Positions 35,541 to 46,133 of a DNA stretch of 64,000 bases are shown here, one piece after another (positions within the stretch are counted from its first letter, which is position 1; each line of letters opens with the position of its first letter). This DNA comes from Zantedeschia hybrid cultivar (taxonomy: Eukaryota; Streptophyta; Magnoliopsida; Alismatales; Araceae): NCBI GenBank assembly GCA_030544215.1, contig JARZZO010000002.1:22505395-22569394 (forward strand), read 5' to 3'. Made by a program: the position numbers and the translations under genes. Below the pieces are notes generated by a model, which made no database searches, was not told where the DNA came from, and was given only the letters and a program-made list of their open reading frames with translations.

Positions 35541-37361
35541 CCAGCTCATCAGAGATAAAACGCGTACGATGCGATTATTACCAAGTCAGTCGGTCAGTCC
35601 GTGCAGAGCCATATATATGTCACCTCCCCTCTCCCCAACGGATCCCTCTTTCTCGAGACTGTTTCGTCGTTTCCTCCCTTGGCAGCCGCGCAGTTCACGT
35701 TTCTTATTACTGCACGAACACAACGACACAGAACCGAGGAGAACACCACTTCCAGTCAAAAGCCCTGTAATCTGGGTGCACCGCCGTACGAACTCTGACC
35801 CAAAAAAGTCGGAGAATCCGCCGAGAAGAATCGCGCCACTGCCCACGAGCGACGCGCCAAAAGCAGGTGCCCCGTCCCCTTCGCCGTCCGTCGCAACAGC
35901 CACGCACCCACTCAACCTAATGCGTCCCGTCCCGTCAGAACGCACAGATTTTTTACAGTCAAAAGAGAAGCGAACCAAAGCTTAAAAATGTGAATGTGAA
36001 ATACCCTTTCACTTATGTCCTGCGTCTCCTGACCCGTTCTTTATTAATGTTTACCCGCGGCTACAGTAAAACGCGGTGGAAGGCAATGGGTAGGCACCCA
36101 CCGACGCGTGATGTAGGTTGGGTCTCTGGCCTTTTTCCTTTTTTTCCTCTACTCCCCTCTCGTCACGACGAGAGAAGGTGGCTGGCTGGCCCGGCAGCAG
36201 TAGCCATTCTTTCCGGTCTCCTGCGTTGTGACGCGGAAGAGGGGTACTCACTGCTCCGCACAGCAATGCCACCACCACCACCACCTTCCCACATCTTTTA
36301 CTTTTTCTTTTGGGTTAAAAGCCACCGGCAAAGACCAACCCCGAACTGAAGCCGCGCCACCACCTGACGCAGCCGCTGCTGCTGGCGCAGCAGGGTCTGT
36401 CCAGACAAGCAGACAGACAGGTCATGGCGAAGTGGACAGAAAAAGGAAAGGGGAAAAGGACGACAGAGTCGGAACCTAAGCACGGCTCTCCGAGACATTA
36501 CTCGAGTTTAAGCCCAAAGGAAATTTTATTATATCATTAAAATGGGTCCACTCAAAGACAAACTGAGGTAGGGTCCCCCGGTTTTGGGCCCCGCGACCTG
36601 CTCTGGATGCGATCTTTTTGCTCCCAAAGCCGCTTCCTCCTCCCTGCTTTTGAGAGAATATATGGTGGTACGCATGAGGGCATCGGAAACCAAACGCGAA
36701 GGCGCACAAAGGAAAAAGCTGTACTGGAAGAAAACTGCAGAGAAAGCCACCGAGAACCGCATAGGACTTTCTTTCCCTTCTGCACTAGGCAGCGAATGCT
36801 GTACCGTGCAAGGGACGAAGGGGCCAACGGGAGGAGGATTAATAACGTGTCAGATGAGACTGACCCATCGAGGAAGGGAAAAAAAGAGAGCACGGCATGG
36901 GTAAAAACATGTTGGAGTGGGGGATTCACAAGTGAAAAAACAGAGGCCAACAGGATGGGACGTATCAACAAAAGACTCGCGCAATACGAGTTACAGGTGC
37001 AGGTGAGGTGGGTGGGTATAAGTGCAAACGGAGTAAAAGAGTGTTTTTCAAGAAACTCTCGTGTGAAGAAAGGAAAAAGATACGTGAGAGTTTTTTTTGG
37101 TTGAAATATTCTCCTTTAGAGGATCTGGATTCATGCAATACAGATCAAACTCTGATCCCATAACGCTTCGAGAAAGAATTACTGAGAACTGGAGTTTAAT
37201 GGGTGTGATTGAGAAGTAGGCAAGCTTTTTCTCTTGGTAAAGCGTACCTCTTGAATTGAAGAGAGTTTCCAATGGGCAACGAAGCTACAAGATCAACCAG
37301 TAACAGCAATTAAAACAGAAACAAAAGGAGCCTCTTTTTTCGTCTCTCTCTTCGTTTTCTT
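35541..37361. other. GC-rich region 3' of the BOI-like gene, no gene recognised
   Basis: Long overlapping open frames occur on both strands (35569-35985, 36552-36971 and 36607-37104), as expected from GC richness, and none has a known motif. A minus-strand AATAAA occurs only near 36528, which would imply a long 3' UTR. An unknown or non-coding transcript cannot be excluded. Confidence 0.4.
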
Positions 37362-37919
37362 CTATGAATAAACGACCTCAATGCTGCCATGCTTTACAGA
37401 TCTACACACGGGGCAGAAATCGAGCAGTGAGTCGCACAGCTTACAAGCGCAGAGGTGCATACATGGCATGAACAGCATGCATGCACCGTGAGAACCGCAC
37501 CCGCTGCACCGGCTGGCTGCTGCCTCGCTCTGTTCTCCTTCCTCCTGCTTTGCACCACTGTAAGGGCCCGGGGGGCTGGACGAAGAATCGCAGCAAGAGG
37601 CGGCGTCCTCACCCTGCAGCGCTGCTGCGGCGAACGCGCCACCCGCGGTCGAGAGGCAGCCGTTGTCGCGCACCTGTTCGAGGGTGCTTCTTAGAGAGAG
37701 GGCCATGGCCTCGTTCTCCCTGGCGATCCTCTGCCATGTCTGGCCCTCCGCCTCTGCCCGCCGGAGGTACTCCTCCAGCTCCGCGGCTTTCTTGTTGGCC
37801 CTTGCCAGGTCTTCCTCCTTTTGTCTCAGCAGGCCGGATGCCTTGGATTCGAGCCTCCGCATTAAGGACACCAGGTGCTCCTTCATCTGTTGCTGCAACG
37901 CTACTTTAAGCCGCTCCGT
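37362..37919 (-). CDS. BOI-like exon 2
   Basis: One hundred and eighty-five codons plus TAG. It starts TERLKVALQ after a GGACAG acceptor and ends SIEVVYS. Encodes the main coiled coil, an acidic/Ser-rich linker, and the C3HC4-type RING at the extreme C-terminus. Confidence 0.92.
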   Translation of the reverse strand, partial: TERLKVALQQQMKEHLVSLMRRLESKASGLLRQKEEDLARANKKAAELEEYLRRAEAEGQTWQRIARENEAMALSLRSTLEQVRDNGCLSTAGGAFAAAALQGEDAASCCDSSSSPPGPYSGAKQEEGEQSEAAASRCSGCGSHGACMLFMPCMHLCACKLCDSLLDFCPVCRSVKHGSIEVVYS

Positions 37920-38421
37920 CTGTCCGTGAAAAGAACAAGGGGGAACCCATTAGAGACAGGCCAAGGAACTGCCCATATGCGAGCATGTTTCCGTAACTTC
38001 TCTACGTGCTCCCTCATTGGGAGGAAAACAGAAACCTATTCCTCTGTCTTCCTTATTCTAATCACAGGAGAGAAACCAGGTCTTGGTGTTGGCTCCATAC
38101 CTGTAAGCTGAGGTATTGGTCCATCTCCCGTTTCTGCCTATCCATTTGCAAAGCTAGCGAATACGAGACGTCCACCGGGAGCATCCTGTTCGACGTCGGA
38201 GGGCAGGGGAAGCCGGCCGCGCTGCTCTGCTGATTCGCCAGAGCGGAACGAGCCATATTCATGGTCGTCTGCTGCAGCTGCTGCTTCTGCTGGGGAGAGC
38301 AATACACATCGACGGGGCGCCCTCCTCCCATGTCACCCATCCATCCCAGAGCGGAATGGTTGCTGTTGTTGCAGAGGAGTGCCGGGTTCTCCAGAAAGTG
38401 TTGCTGCGCGTGAACAGCCAT
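37362..38421 (-). CDS. BOI-type RING-finger E3 ubiquitin ligase
   Basis: Two exons, 38421-38101 (residues 1-107) and 37919-37362 (108-292), are joined through a 181-bp GTATGG...ACAG intron in phase 0. The N-terminus MAVHAQQHFLENPALLCNN resembles plant BOI/BRG-family proteins. Residues 90-107 (MDRQKREMDQYLSLQ) and 108-190 form the family coiled coil (TERLKVALQQQMKEHLVSLM, WQRIARENEAMALSLRSTLE). The C-terminal RING has C245, C248, C260, H262, C264, C269 and a CPVC pair at 276/279. Known BOI relatives ubiquitinate targets, restrain cell death and pathogen susceptibility, and bind DELLA proteins in gibberellin responses; which role applies here cannot be told. Length fits the family (about 270-340). 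The first in-frame ATG is used. Confidence 0.93.
38101..38421 (-). CDS. BOI-like exon 1
   Basis: One hundred and seven codons ending LSLQ at a GTATGG donor. Gln-rich segment near residues 44-50. Encodes the variable N-terminus and the start of the coiled coil. Confidence 0.92.
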
Positions 38422-38910
38422 GCATCAAAACGCCGCAGACAGAAGGCTACGCGTTCATCAAAACGCTTTCTTTCACCTTCCTTCTCCACTTCGCAGTCGC
38501 CTTCTCTCTGTTCCGCACGTTCGCTGGCTCATCAGTCACGTCCCTCGTCTTCTTCTCGGCTGGTGAAGGGGAGAGAGAGGAGCTGCAGGGGGGTTGTGGT
38601 GAGACTTGCGACCCCCTCCTTGCGCTCTTAAGAAGGACCCAAAAGGAGAACAGGGCGTTATCTCCGCCCACACGCGTCCTTCTATGCATGTAGGCTTGCC
38701 CCCCTCTGCCCCTCTGAAACGGCAAAACTTTTGGTGGTTTGCTTTTATTTATTTTTGGAGGGGTCCCAACCCGAGTTGGCGAAGTAAAATATGGAAAGGC
38801 TCTGTCTGCTCGGATGCCATAAAAAAGGCTTGGAGTTAGGGTTAGGGCTAGGTTTGGGGATGGGGGAAGGAAAAATCCCACGACACAAACACGCGAACCA
38901 ACAGATATAC

Positions 38911-38921
38911 CTTATTTATAG
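38911..38921 (-). promoter_or_regulatory. Candidate TATA box of the BOI-like gene
   Basis: On the minus strand the sequence reads GCTATAAATAAG, about 490 bp upstream of the start codon. This would give a 5' UTR of about 460 nt. That leader contains upstream ATGs, including one opening a 144-codon frame at 38881, and telobox-like TTAGGGTTAGGG near 38837. Functional use is inference. Confidence 0.4.
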
Positions 38922-38924
38922 CTT

Positions 38925-41814
38925 GGCCGCTAATTAGGGTGGACGAATAATACACGTCGTTCGTGGCATTAAGGAGAAGAAGAGGAACAGGGAGTGGGTA
39001 CCATTACTGATAAAACGCTTTACTAGTTACGCTTGTTTGCTTCCAAAACTTGCTGCAGTACTATTATTATATTGTTCATATCGATCTTTTAAGGAGAAAC
39101 AGGAGAGGTAGCGAGGGGTGGGGCTGCGTCGGTTTCTTCATCGGATTCTTTGGGTATTGACCGTCGGCATTCGTGGCCGTACGTGTGGATCATTTTGTGG
39201 TAGTCCTCATTTATTCAATTTTATGTATGTTTAGCATTGGGCATGTCGCGTTTGCGTTGGGTGCCCTTCCATTAGATGGAGCATCTAATGTTCAATGTTT
39301 GGGAAGAATACAGTGGGGTTCCAGAGAAAAACATGGGCACAGACTTCAACATTGCTATTATCTAGACGTTAAGATTTGCCCTCTTAAACCTCCTGTTCGT
39401 GCAGGTGCGTACTCCAGTCCATCGACTGTTGCGTTATTTTCGTCTGTGCCCGTGCGAACCCTAAAATTATGCACGTATTTTCATATAAATCACATACTTT
39501 CCAAGTATACAACCTTCCAAGTGTCTCTACTCTGAACCGTTTCGCGTGTATTCCTGCGGTTAGCGAGGTTCCACGATTTGACTGCATAAGATTCGAGGCG
39601 GATATAAGATAATTAACACCGAGTAAAGGTGTGCACCAATGATTTATGCATTCTTAGGGGGAAGTAATGACCCTGAACTTATTCCCACTTTCTCACGCAT
39701 AATACAGGTAGTGTATGAAGGGGCTCGAGTTTTATTGTTAATTACGTTTAGTGGAAAACCATTTTGGTTAGTAGTTAAGTACCATAAGACGACTTCACTG
39801 GTCAATTAATCCCGTTAAACAGGGTGCGGTGGACATGCCGGACAGGAGATTGAGATTATGGCGGAGATCTCCAGGTGGACAGCCAGGCGCTGCCTTTCCA
39901 AGTTTTGTAGATCCGATCTTACCGTCGAGGAAATAGAAACCGGGTCAATACGGGGTTATCGGATGACGAGGGAAGAACAGTGGCAGCGGTGGTGGTGGGG
40001 AACGGGTAGATTTGTTGTGGTCCAGGGATTCGATTTGATGGGGGGGGGGGGGGTGATGTGGAAGGACAGGAATTGGTGAACAAATCCGGCCGAGGATTTC
40101 GACACCATTGCTAATCGGCGAGGCCAGCAAACCGCCCTCGAGGGAGTTCGGATGAGACTAGTCGCCCACCGCCGTCTGATGACGGACAAACGGTGATAAG
40201 CGTTACGACAGACCACACCGTTCAAAGCAATCCTTCTCTACCTTTGTCCTGTTGTATTTTTTTTTGAAAATGCTCTCCTGTTGTTAGGTATCTATCTTTT
40301 GGTGGGCCAGTTCACTTCCCAAGACCTAAGAGTACGGACGAGAAAGGAGATTGACATGTAAAGAGGAGGAAGACGGTGGAGGGGTGCCTTTAATTGGAGA
40401 GCTTGGAGGGGCGTGGGAGGCGTGCATGAGACGGCCTGGCCTGGCCCCCCATGTGCCGCCCTTGCCCACCCAACTCGGTCCTCTACCCTGACCCTTTGCT
40501 TGGCCCTGTGCTCTCAACTCCATGCAGCCCATGGGGTCTGCCTATCTTCATGTGACAGTGAGACAACCACCCCCAACAAGGACGAATTCCATGGTCCACA
40601 CCTCCACACCACCTCCCCCCACCTCACGTTCACGTTCACACGTATTAAAGTCTACACCCCGATCCATCTGGTACCTATTCTCTGCATAAATTTTGTCCCA
40701 CGTACATGAGTGGGTCTCAGGTTGCGCTTGCGCGCGCACACAGAAGAAAGCATGCACATATTGATACCCTTCTGCGTTTGCTGTGTCCTCATGCGTAAGG
40801 GGTGAGGGAAGTGATGGAGAAAATAATAATGGCCGGTGGGGGAGGCAAGGGAAGATGATGGTGATGCATCCTTGTTTCTGCTCCTGTTTTTGGTCGCCCT
40901 GTGCGGCTATCTCTCGTTGGCACCGAAGTGCACGTCTGTGTGCCCCGTGGATTGCTGACGACGTTACTATCATGACCAGTTCTCGGCGAGTATCTTGTCA
41001 AATCTGCCTCGCTTCCTTTGCTGTGCTCCCCGGCAATTTCTGTAGTATTCAATACGAGGGGATCCGCAACGGCTACTGTTAGCTTAATGGCATGGACCAC
41101 CCGTCCACTTGAACCATGTTGGAGTATTTATCTCCTCCTCCCCTGCGTTTGAGCTGCACACTGTCACCACCATATCTCCGTATGCTGTGTTGTTTAGATG
41201 TGAAGGCAGGTTAGACGTCCTATGTATACATTGTATGGTAAGTAATAAATAATAAACGGGCCTTGGAGGAGTGTTTTATGTGTGGTACTTGTATCCCCAC
41301 CGACACCATCGTGAGCCTTTTTATGAGATGAAGCCACACGATAAGACTTTAAGCAGGGCCTGTAGCTCTGTGTCCTGTGTGTAGTTTGTAGGGTGAGAAA
41401 AGGAGGTGCTGGTATCAGCATGTTGTTTTGATCCATGCGTATGTTTGTGAGGCCTCCAAGGTCAAGATATTGTGGATATAGATTGTTAGCTGGTACGCAC
41501 TTAAGTTGCTCGATGGAAGACTGACGTAGCCATATGGACCGAGTGTTGCACAGTGTGCTGACAATGGCATTGGATGGTAGTCTGAAACACGTGGTGGAGG
41601 GGTCATAGTTCGTCCCTGTGGCGGGCGACTTTGGATCACAGTCCATCTTCCAACAAAAAAAGTAGACGTAAACCGAAGGACCCAACGAGTCAAAGGTGCT
41701 TGTTTCATGTAAACAGAGAGCACCAACGAGTCAACGGCCCTTAAGACACCCCCCCCTCCCCCCCCCCCCCCCAAAAAAAAAAAAAGAGGTGAGAAAGTCA
41801 AAAGTACCGTGTGC

Positions 41815-41852
<38 letters not shown>

Positions 41853-43130
41853 GGTTGAGATCCACCTTGTTGGAACTTGGAAGTCTCCATGTCCATCTCA
41901 AAGTCATTGGCCTTCATAATTTCTCAAATCAAGATTAAGGAATCGCGTTGAGGAAATTAACTTGATCAGATCACATGAGAGAAAGAATCCAGATTGGGAT
42001 TGGGTCCTTTCCCTTTCCTTTTCCCTTTTTTTGGTTGGTTGTGTGTGTGGGAGGGGAGGGGGGGATCTCGATTTCCATCTTCAAAGACTGGTCAATTACA
42101 GTGTTCGATTGGCATTACGTTACCATTAAAATCCCAAATCATGTACGCCAACAATGCAACATATAGAATCTGCTTGTTGGAACGTGGGGAGGATGTTTGA
42201 GGAGGTGAAGGTGGGGGTGTCCCGTGCTGTTAACATCGATCGCAGGGCACGAACGGGCATGTGAAGGTTCCCCATTGAGGCAGTCATGGACGCCCATGTG
42301 AACTTGTGGCTCAGGGCTGCCTCTCCATGTTCATTCCTTTTCTTTTCTTCTTCCCGTCCGGGGAACCGGCCATTTTGACAGATGGGTGGAAATGCTCATT
42401 ATTAGGTAGACATGGCTTTCGTTATTATTACTTTCCTGACTCCATTGTAAGGAGAGGGAAAGGGCGTGGCCTCTGTTGGACTTGACGAAAGTGGCCACTG
42501 GCCAGCCAGTTTCACCCCACACCACCTCTACTGCTTTTGCTTTCCTTGAGGAAACTACCAGGTGATCTTTTGACCTGCCCTGCTTCCCAAGGAAACCACC
42601 ACCACCACCACCACCTCCACCTCCATTCCCATGATAGACACAACTGGTTAACATGATTCCCCGGTTAAGGGGGGCATTTGTTTACACATGTTTAGGAGGC
42701 CATGTTGGGACTTTTCAACTGCCGTGCTCTGATGGGTCTAACAGCTTTTATCGGTCTTAAAACTCTTCTTGTTCTTGGGTTTTGGTACATGAAGGGATTG
42801 AAGCCACCGACTTCATTGGTCATTAGTCCATCTGGACAGCTCGTTGTAATGTTACTTGTTAGACTACAGTCAGCATTCCTTCTTATTATTAATGATAAAT
42901 ACATCATCATCTCCCTCTCAAACACGCAACTTTTATGAAAAATTTTCTAGTATGAAAGCCTGTAAATTCCCCCACCTCTAATATCCACGCTATACATTGC
43001 AGTTAACACGTACATATGTAGGATCCATGGTGACTGAATATCTTGACCGATCTCATAGAAATGCAAATGGGCCGGATCGAGTACAGATTCAAAAGTGGAT
43101 TGTTAACGCTAGGAATATTTTTCAAAAGTG
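38925..43130. other. GC-moderate spacer upstream of the BOI-like gene, no gene recognised
   Basis: Many overlapping frames (for example 40548-40973 and 41194-41801) have no family motif. It is unusually free of recognisable transposons. Homopolymers lie at 40041 (G) and 41752-41785 (C then A), and a (GT)n(GA)n microsatellite at 41813-41852. Confidence 0.5.
41752..41852. repeat. Poly-C/poly-A followed by (GT)n(GA)n microsatellite
   Basis: A C-rich run then an A run (41752-41785), then gtgtgcgtgtgtgtg and gagagaga tracts. Simple sequence, likely length-polymorphic. Confidence 0.9.
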
Positions 43131-43157
43131 TAAACATTTCGAAACATAAAAAAACTA

Positions 43158-43394
43158 TTACATAATAGAACATTTTTCTTTTCCTCTGTTCAATTCCTTG
43201 AACATTGATTCCAAGGAACTCACTCGGCTTTCTACGACAGCCACATCCTCACCAAGGGAGCTCACCCGTTGTTCGCTCCCATTAAGATCTTCCCTAAGGA
43301 AACCACTCTCGTTTCTTGCAAAGACAAGATCCTCTCTGAACTTTTTCATATCTTTTTAAATAAGGTTCATCCGATCCTCCTCCCCAAATGATTT
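43158..43394 (-). pseudogene. Decayed exon of an unrecognised coiled-coil protein ending CSIM (copy 1)
   Basis: After a TTTTACAG acceptor (exon from 43394) the frame reads EEDRMNLI, stop, KDMKKFREDLVFARNESGF and so on to KEKCSIM, stop. The heptad-like Leu/Val/Ser pattern suggests a coiled coil. C-terminal CSIM matches a CaaX farnesylation box. Its sister at 50379-50617 is 60% or so similar by eye with different lesions, so both derive from one parental gene. One in-frame stop (TAA where the sister has a Glu codon) marks it as broken. I do not recognise the family. Confidence 0.6.
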
Positions 43395-43399
43395 CTGTA

Positions 43400-43930
43400 A
43401 AAGTAAGTAACAAAAAAAAAAAAAAGTAGTCTAGTGTTTGGTCATACTATAATTTTTATATAATTTTATAATAAAAAAACAAAATAAAACAAAATTCATT
43501 ATAACTTTTGAATTAGAAGATGTTCAATTATCATGAAATCAAACTATGCAATTTATAACCATCCAAAGCAAACTTGTCTACAACTCGAAAATCGTCAATC
43601 TTAAAATCAAGAAATTATGATGCTTCATGGAAAACATATATAACAACACGTACCAAGCTAATAGAAACCTTGTGATATTATGACTATCCTTCCTGTGAGA
43701 ATATGACTAGCATTTGTAAAACTGAAAGAGAGAAATAAAAGTCATACATGCTCTAACATCATAACATTCGTTTCCCCATATTTTGTCTCCAGTCAAATGG
43801 GACAATTTTGTCATGAAAGCTGCAAGTTGCAACCAACAACGTGATCGAAATTATGGCACTTGGAGAGAGACCCGACCCACCACCAGCAGAACCGATAACT
43901 TCGGATCTCATATTTAATAACACCCTCCTA
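43400..43930. repeat. Inverted counterpart of 49300-49615
   Basis: 43600-43930 read in reverse matches 49306-49610: 'ccatgaagcatcat', 'caaggtttctattagct', 'caaatgggacaattttgtc' and 'gttggttgcaactt'. It is the upstream flank of the coiled-coil pseudogene in both copies. Homology stops at 43600/49612, where the other copy holds a subtilase fragment. Confidence 0.7.
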
Positions 43931-44108
43931 CTTCATCGCACCTTACCCTTGGATTCCAAGTCCACCAACAACCCCCCCCCAGCCTCCTCCGAGCTAGTGA
44001 TGTGCATGCGCGCCCTTGGCGCCTATTGCAGGAAGACGGCTCGCCGAACTACTATAGGAACAGCAGGAGCCGTTCTCACTGGACATCTACCTTCTCGAGA
44101 ACCGGTGT
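43931..44108. other. GC-rich patch of unknown origin
   Basis: It has markedly higher GC than its neighbours and open frames on both strands, so it may be a captured gene piece, but no motif is recognisable. It abuts the Gypsy-like LTR end at 44109. Confidence 0.35.
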
Positions 44109-44395
44109 AACGACCCGCCATCCTATAATCGGGGATCCGATTACTAAATGGGTACCAAATTATTAAAAACTGGAGCCAAGTCAGGATCTCAATAAATCTG
44201 AGAAATAAATGATAAACTAAGCTAAACATTTCACATCATATTGAATTATAAAGGAAGTGCAAGAATTAAAAATTATTACAATTCGACTCGACTCAACAAA
44301 TAATTACATAATTAAACTGAAAAGAAATAATTAAGCGTATAGATTTGAAAAAAAAAAAACCCTAGGGGCATACCCCGGAACAATGGCTGCTGGAT
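44109..44395 (-). mobile_element. Gypsy-like LTR 3' fragment, inverse copy
   Basis: Reads TGTAACGACCCGCC on the plus strand, i.e. GTCGTTACA-type end on the minus strand, and aligns over 287 bp with 23887-24173. It is truncated where the Helitron-like terminus starts. Confidence 0.65.
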
Positions 44396-46080
44396 ATAGT
44401 GCTAGTTACCATGGCGTGCGACGCACGGTGAATTAACAATTTAAATATAATAATTATAATTAATATAAGTGAAGTTAAATTTTCATTTTGTGAAGGAATG
44501 GATAAAATAATTATGAAAGAATAAATGTTTAAAAACGCTAACATTTTTTTTTGTGAATATTAGATTAGTTGTTTAGTAATATTAAAAGTTGAGAACTATT
44601 GTATCTGATTGAAACATGGATTGAGAGAAAAATGAAAGAGAGACTGATCTTCTTAATAATGAAATTAATTAGTATTATCCTATGAAACTATTATGACCTA
44701 GACATTGAACTTATTTCATTTCATTACTAAGCTCATTTAGTTAATATTTAATTAATTAGGCCTAATTAGAGCCCATTAAACCTTAATTAAGCTCATTTAT
44801 ATTATTTAATTAAATATTAAGAATTAAATCTAATTAATAGATAATTAGTAATATAATAATAATTTTAAAATGGATAAGTCAACAATAAAATCAAAGTAGG
44901 CCGATTAAGTCTATTGGAGTCTCAATTAGGAAATGAGTTAGTTTCTAACACTGGTCAAATTTTCGGGAACTATAAACTATTAGAAAGTGTTGTTTTGTGA
45001 ACGCAATAACTTCGTGCACAAAAATCTAAAAATGACATGGCATATATGGTTGGAAAGATAGTATAAATTACTACAATTTTGTTAAAATGATCAAAAGCTA
45101 ACTTGGCCATCTAATGGGTCGGATCTGAGAGGGTTAAGGGAGAAAGTCCAATAAGGGCTTATGTCACTTACTTTTCTGATGCAAGCCGTATTCTATTTAT
45201 TGGGAGTAGGTGAGAGAACCTTCGTTATGGTAGACGATGTGGGACTGTTTGTAGATATGAGAGCACACATTCCCAAAATGATGATGGTTTCCAACTTACT
45301 ATATGGGCCGAAGGCCCATATCCCTTCTAACTTCGGATCCAACCGAGTCTGAGAGGGCTGCACCTCTCGGCCCAACCGGCCCATGGCCCTCTTGATCAAT
45401 CTGGCCTGCTCCCGGCCCATCACTTGGCCTGTTTACTTAGGCCCATTCGGCTTACTCCAGCACCTTCCATTTCGTTCTTTAACTGTGAAACAATATTACC
45501 CTGCAATGCATCACATTTGTTATCATCTCTTCTCGGAGGATTCACATATGTGAGAGGCACTTAAATACAATTCTCCTACTGTAGATCCTTAACATTTTCT
45601 GGCCGAGCACATGAAGAAGTTTGCATGTAATACTCCCTGTGTGTGTGTACTCTGCTTGATTATGTATTCCTTTAAGGAATATTATTCGGTAAAAGCTTTC
45701 CTCGTACATTGTTATCCTTTTCTTTTGCAGTAGGTGCCAAAGCCTTTTTAGATTTCTTATGATAGTTTTCTGCATCATGCCCAATCTTTTGACAGAGGGA
45801 ACACAATGGTAGTTGATTATCTGCCAAAACAGCCCAGTACCGATACCAATCCAAATCTCATCTTTCCTTGGCGAAGAAATATCTAATTCCACATATCCAA
45901 ATGCCTCAGAAGTTTTCGTTACAGCAATAGTAGCATCATGAACTCTCGACACAGTCCCCATATTTCCAGCTATAGAACGAAGCATGTCTTCATGAAAGAA
46001 ATTTACCATGAGCTCTAGAAATCCAACCCAAACAAAAACCACCATCAGGTCTGCATTAAAGTCAAAATCCAGAGACTAGC
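44396..46080 (-). mobile_element. Helitron-like 3' terminus and associated repeat (arm 1)
   Basis: On the minus strand the block ends with a hairpin, CCGTGCGTCGCACG, about a dozen bases before CTAG (44405-44435), the standard Helitron 3' signature. The interior matches 55275-56905 in inverse orientation, including the 'gggccgggagcaggccaga' segment and LINE ORF1-like debris. The 5' TC end was not located. Confidence 0.5.
45660..46045 (-). pseudogene. LINE ORF1-like (DUF4283/zinc-knuckle) fragment, frameshifted
   Basis: Two frames together read FFHEDMLRSIAGNMGTVSRV, VELDISSPRKDEIW and then CSLCQKIGHDAENYHKK. The last is a zinc knuckle with its final Cys replaced. This is the ORF1 nucleic-acid-binding region typical of plant LINEs and related domesticated sequences. 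Frameshifts occur between the parts. The second copy lies at 55280-55610. Confidence 0.65.
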
Positions 46081-46133
46081 AGAATAAATGGAATAGATAA
46101 CCCTTTATATAGAGATTCTTCCACATGATCACC

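Noticed and set aside
35569..35985. 138-codon GC-rich frame as a gene
   Set aside because: Equally long antisense frame, Ser/Pro/Arg composition bias and no recognisable motif; kept only as an unannotated GC-rich stretch.
37455..37929. Plus-strand open frames over the BOI-like exon 2
   Set aside because: Shadows of the coiled-coil and RING coding strand; no motifs of their own.
41194..41801. 163- and 128-codon minus-strand frames
   Set aside because: Overlapping frames of moderate-GC sequence, one running through a homopolymer, without domain or splice support.
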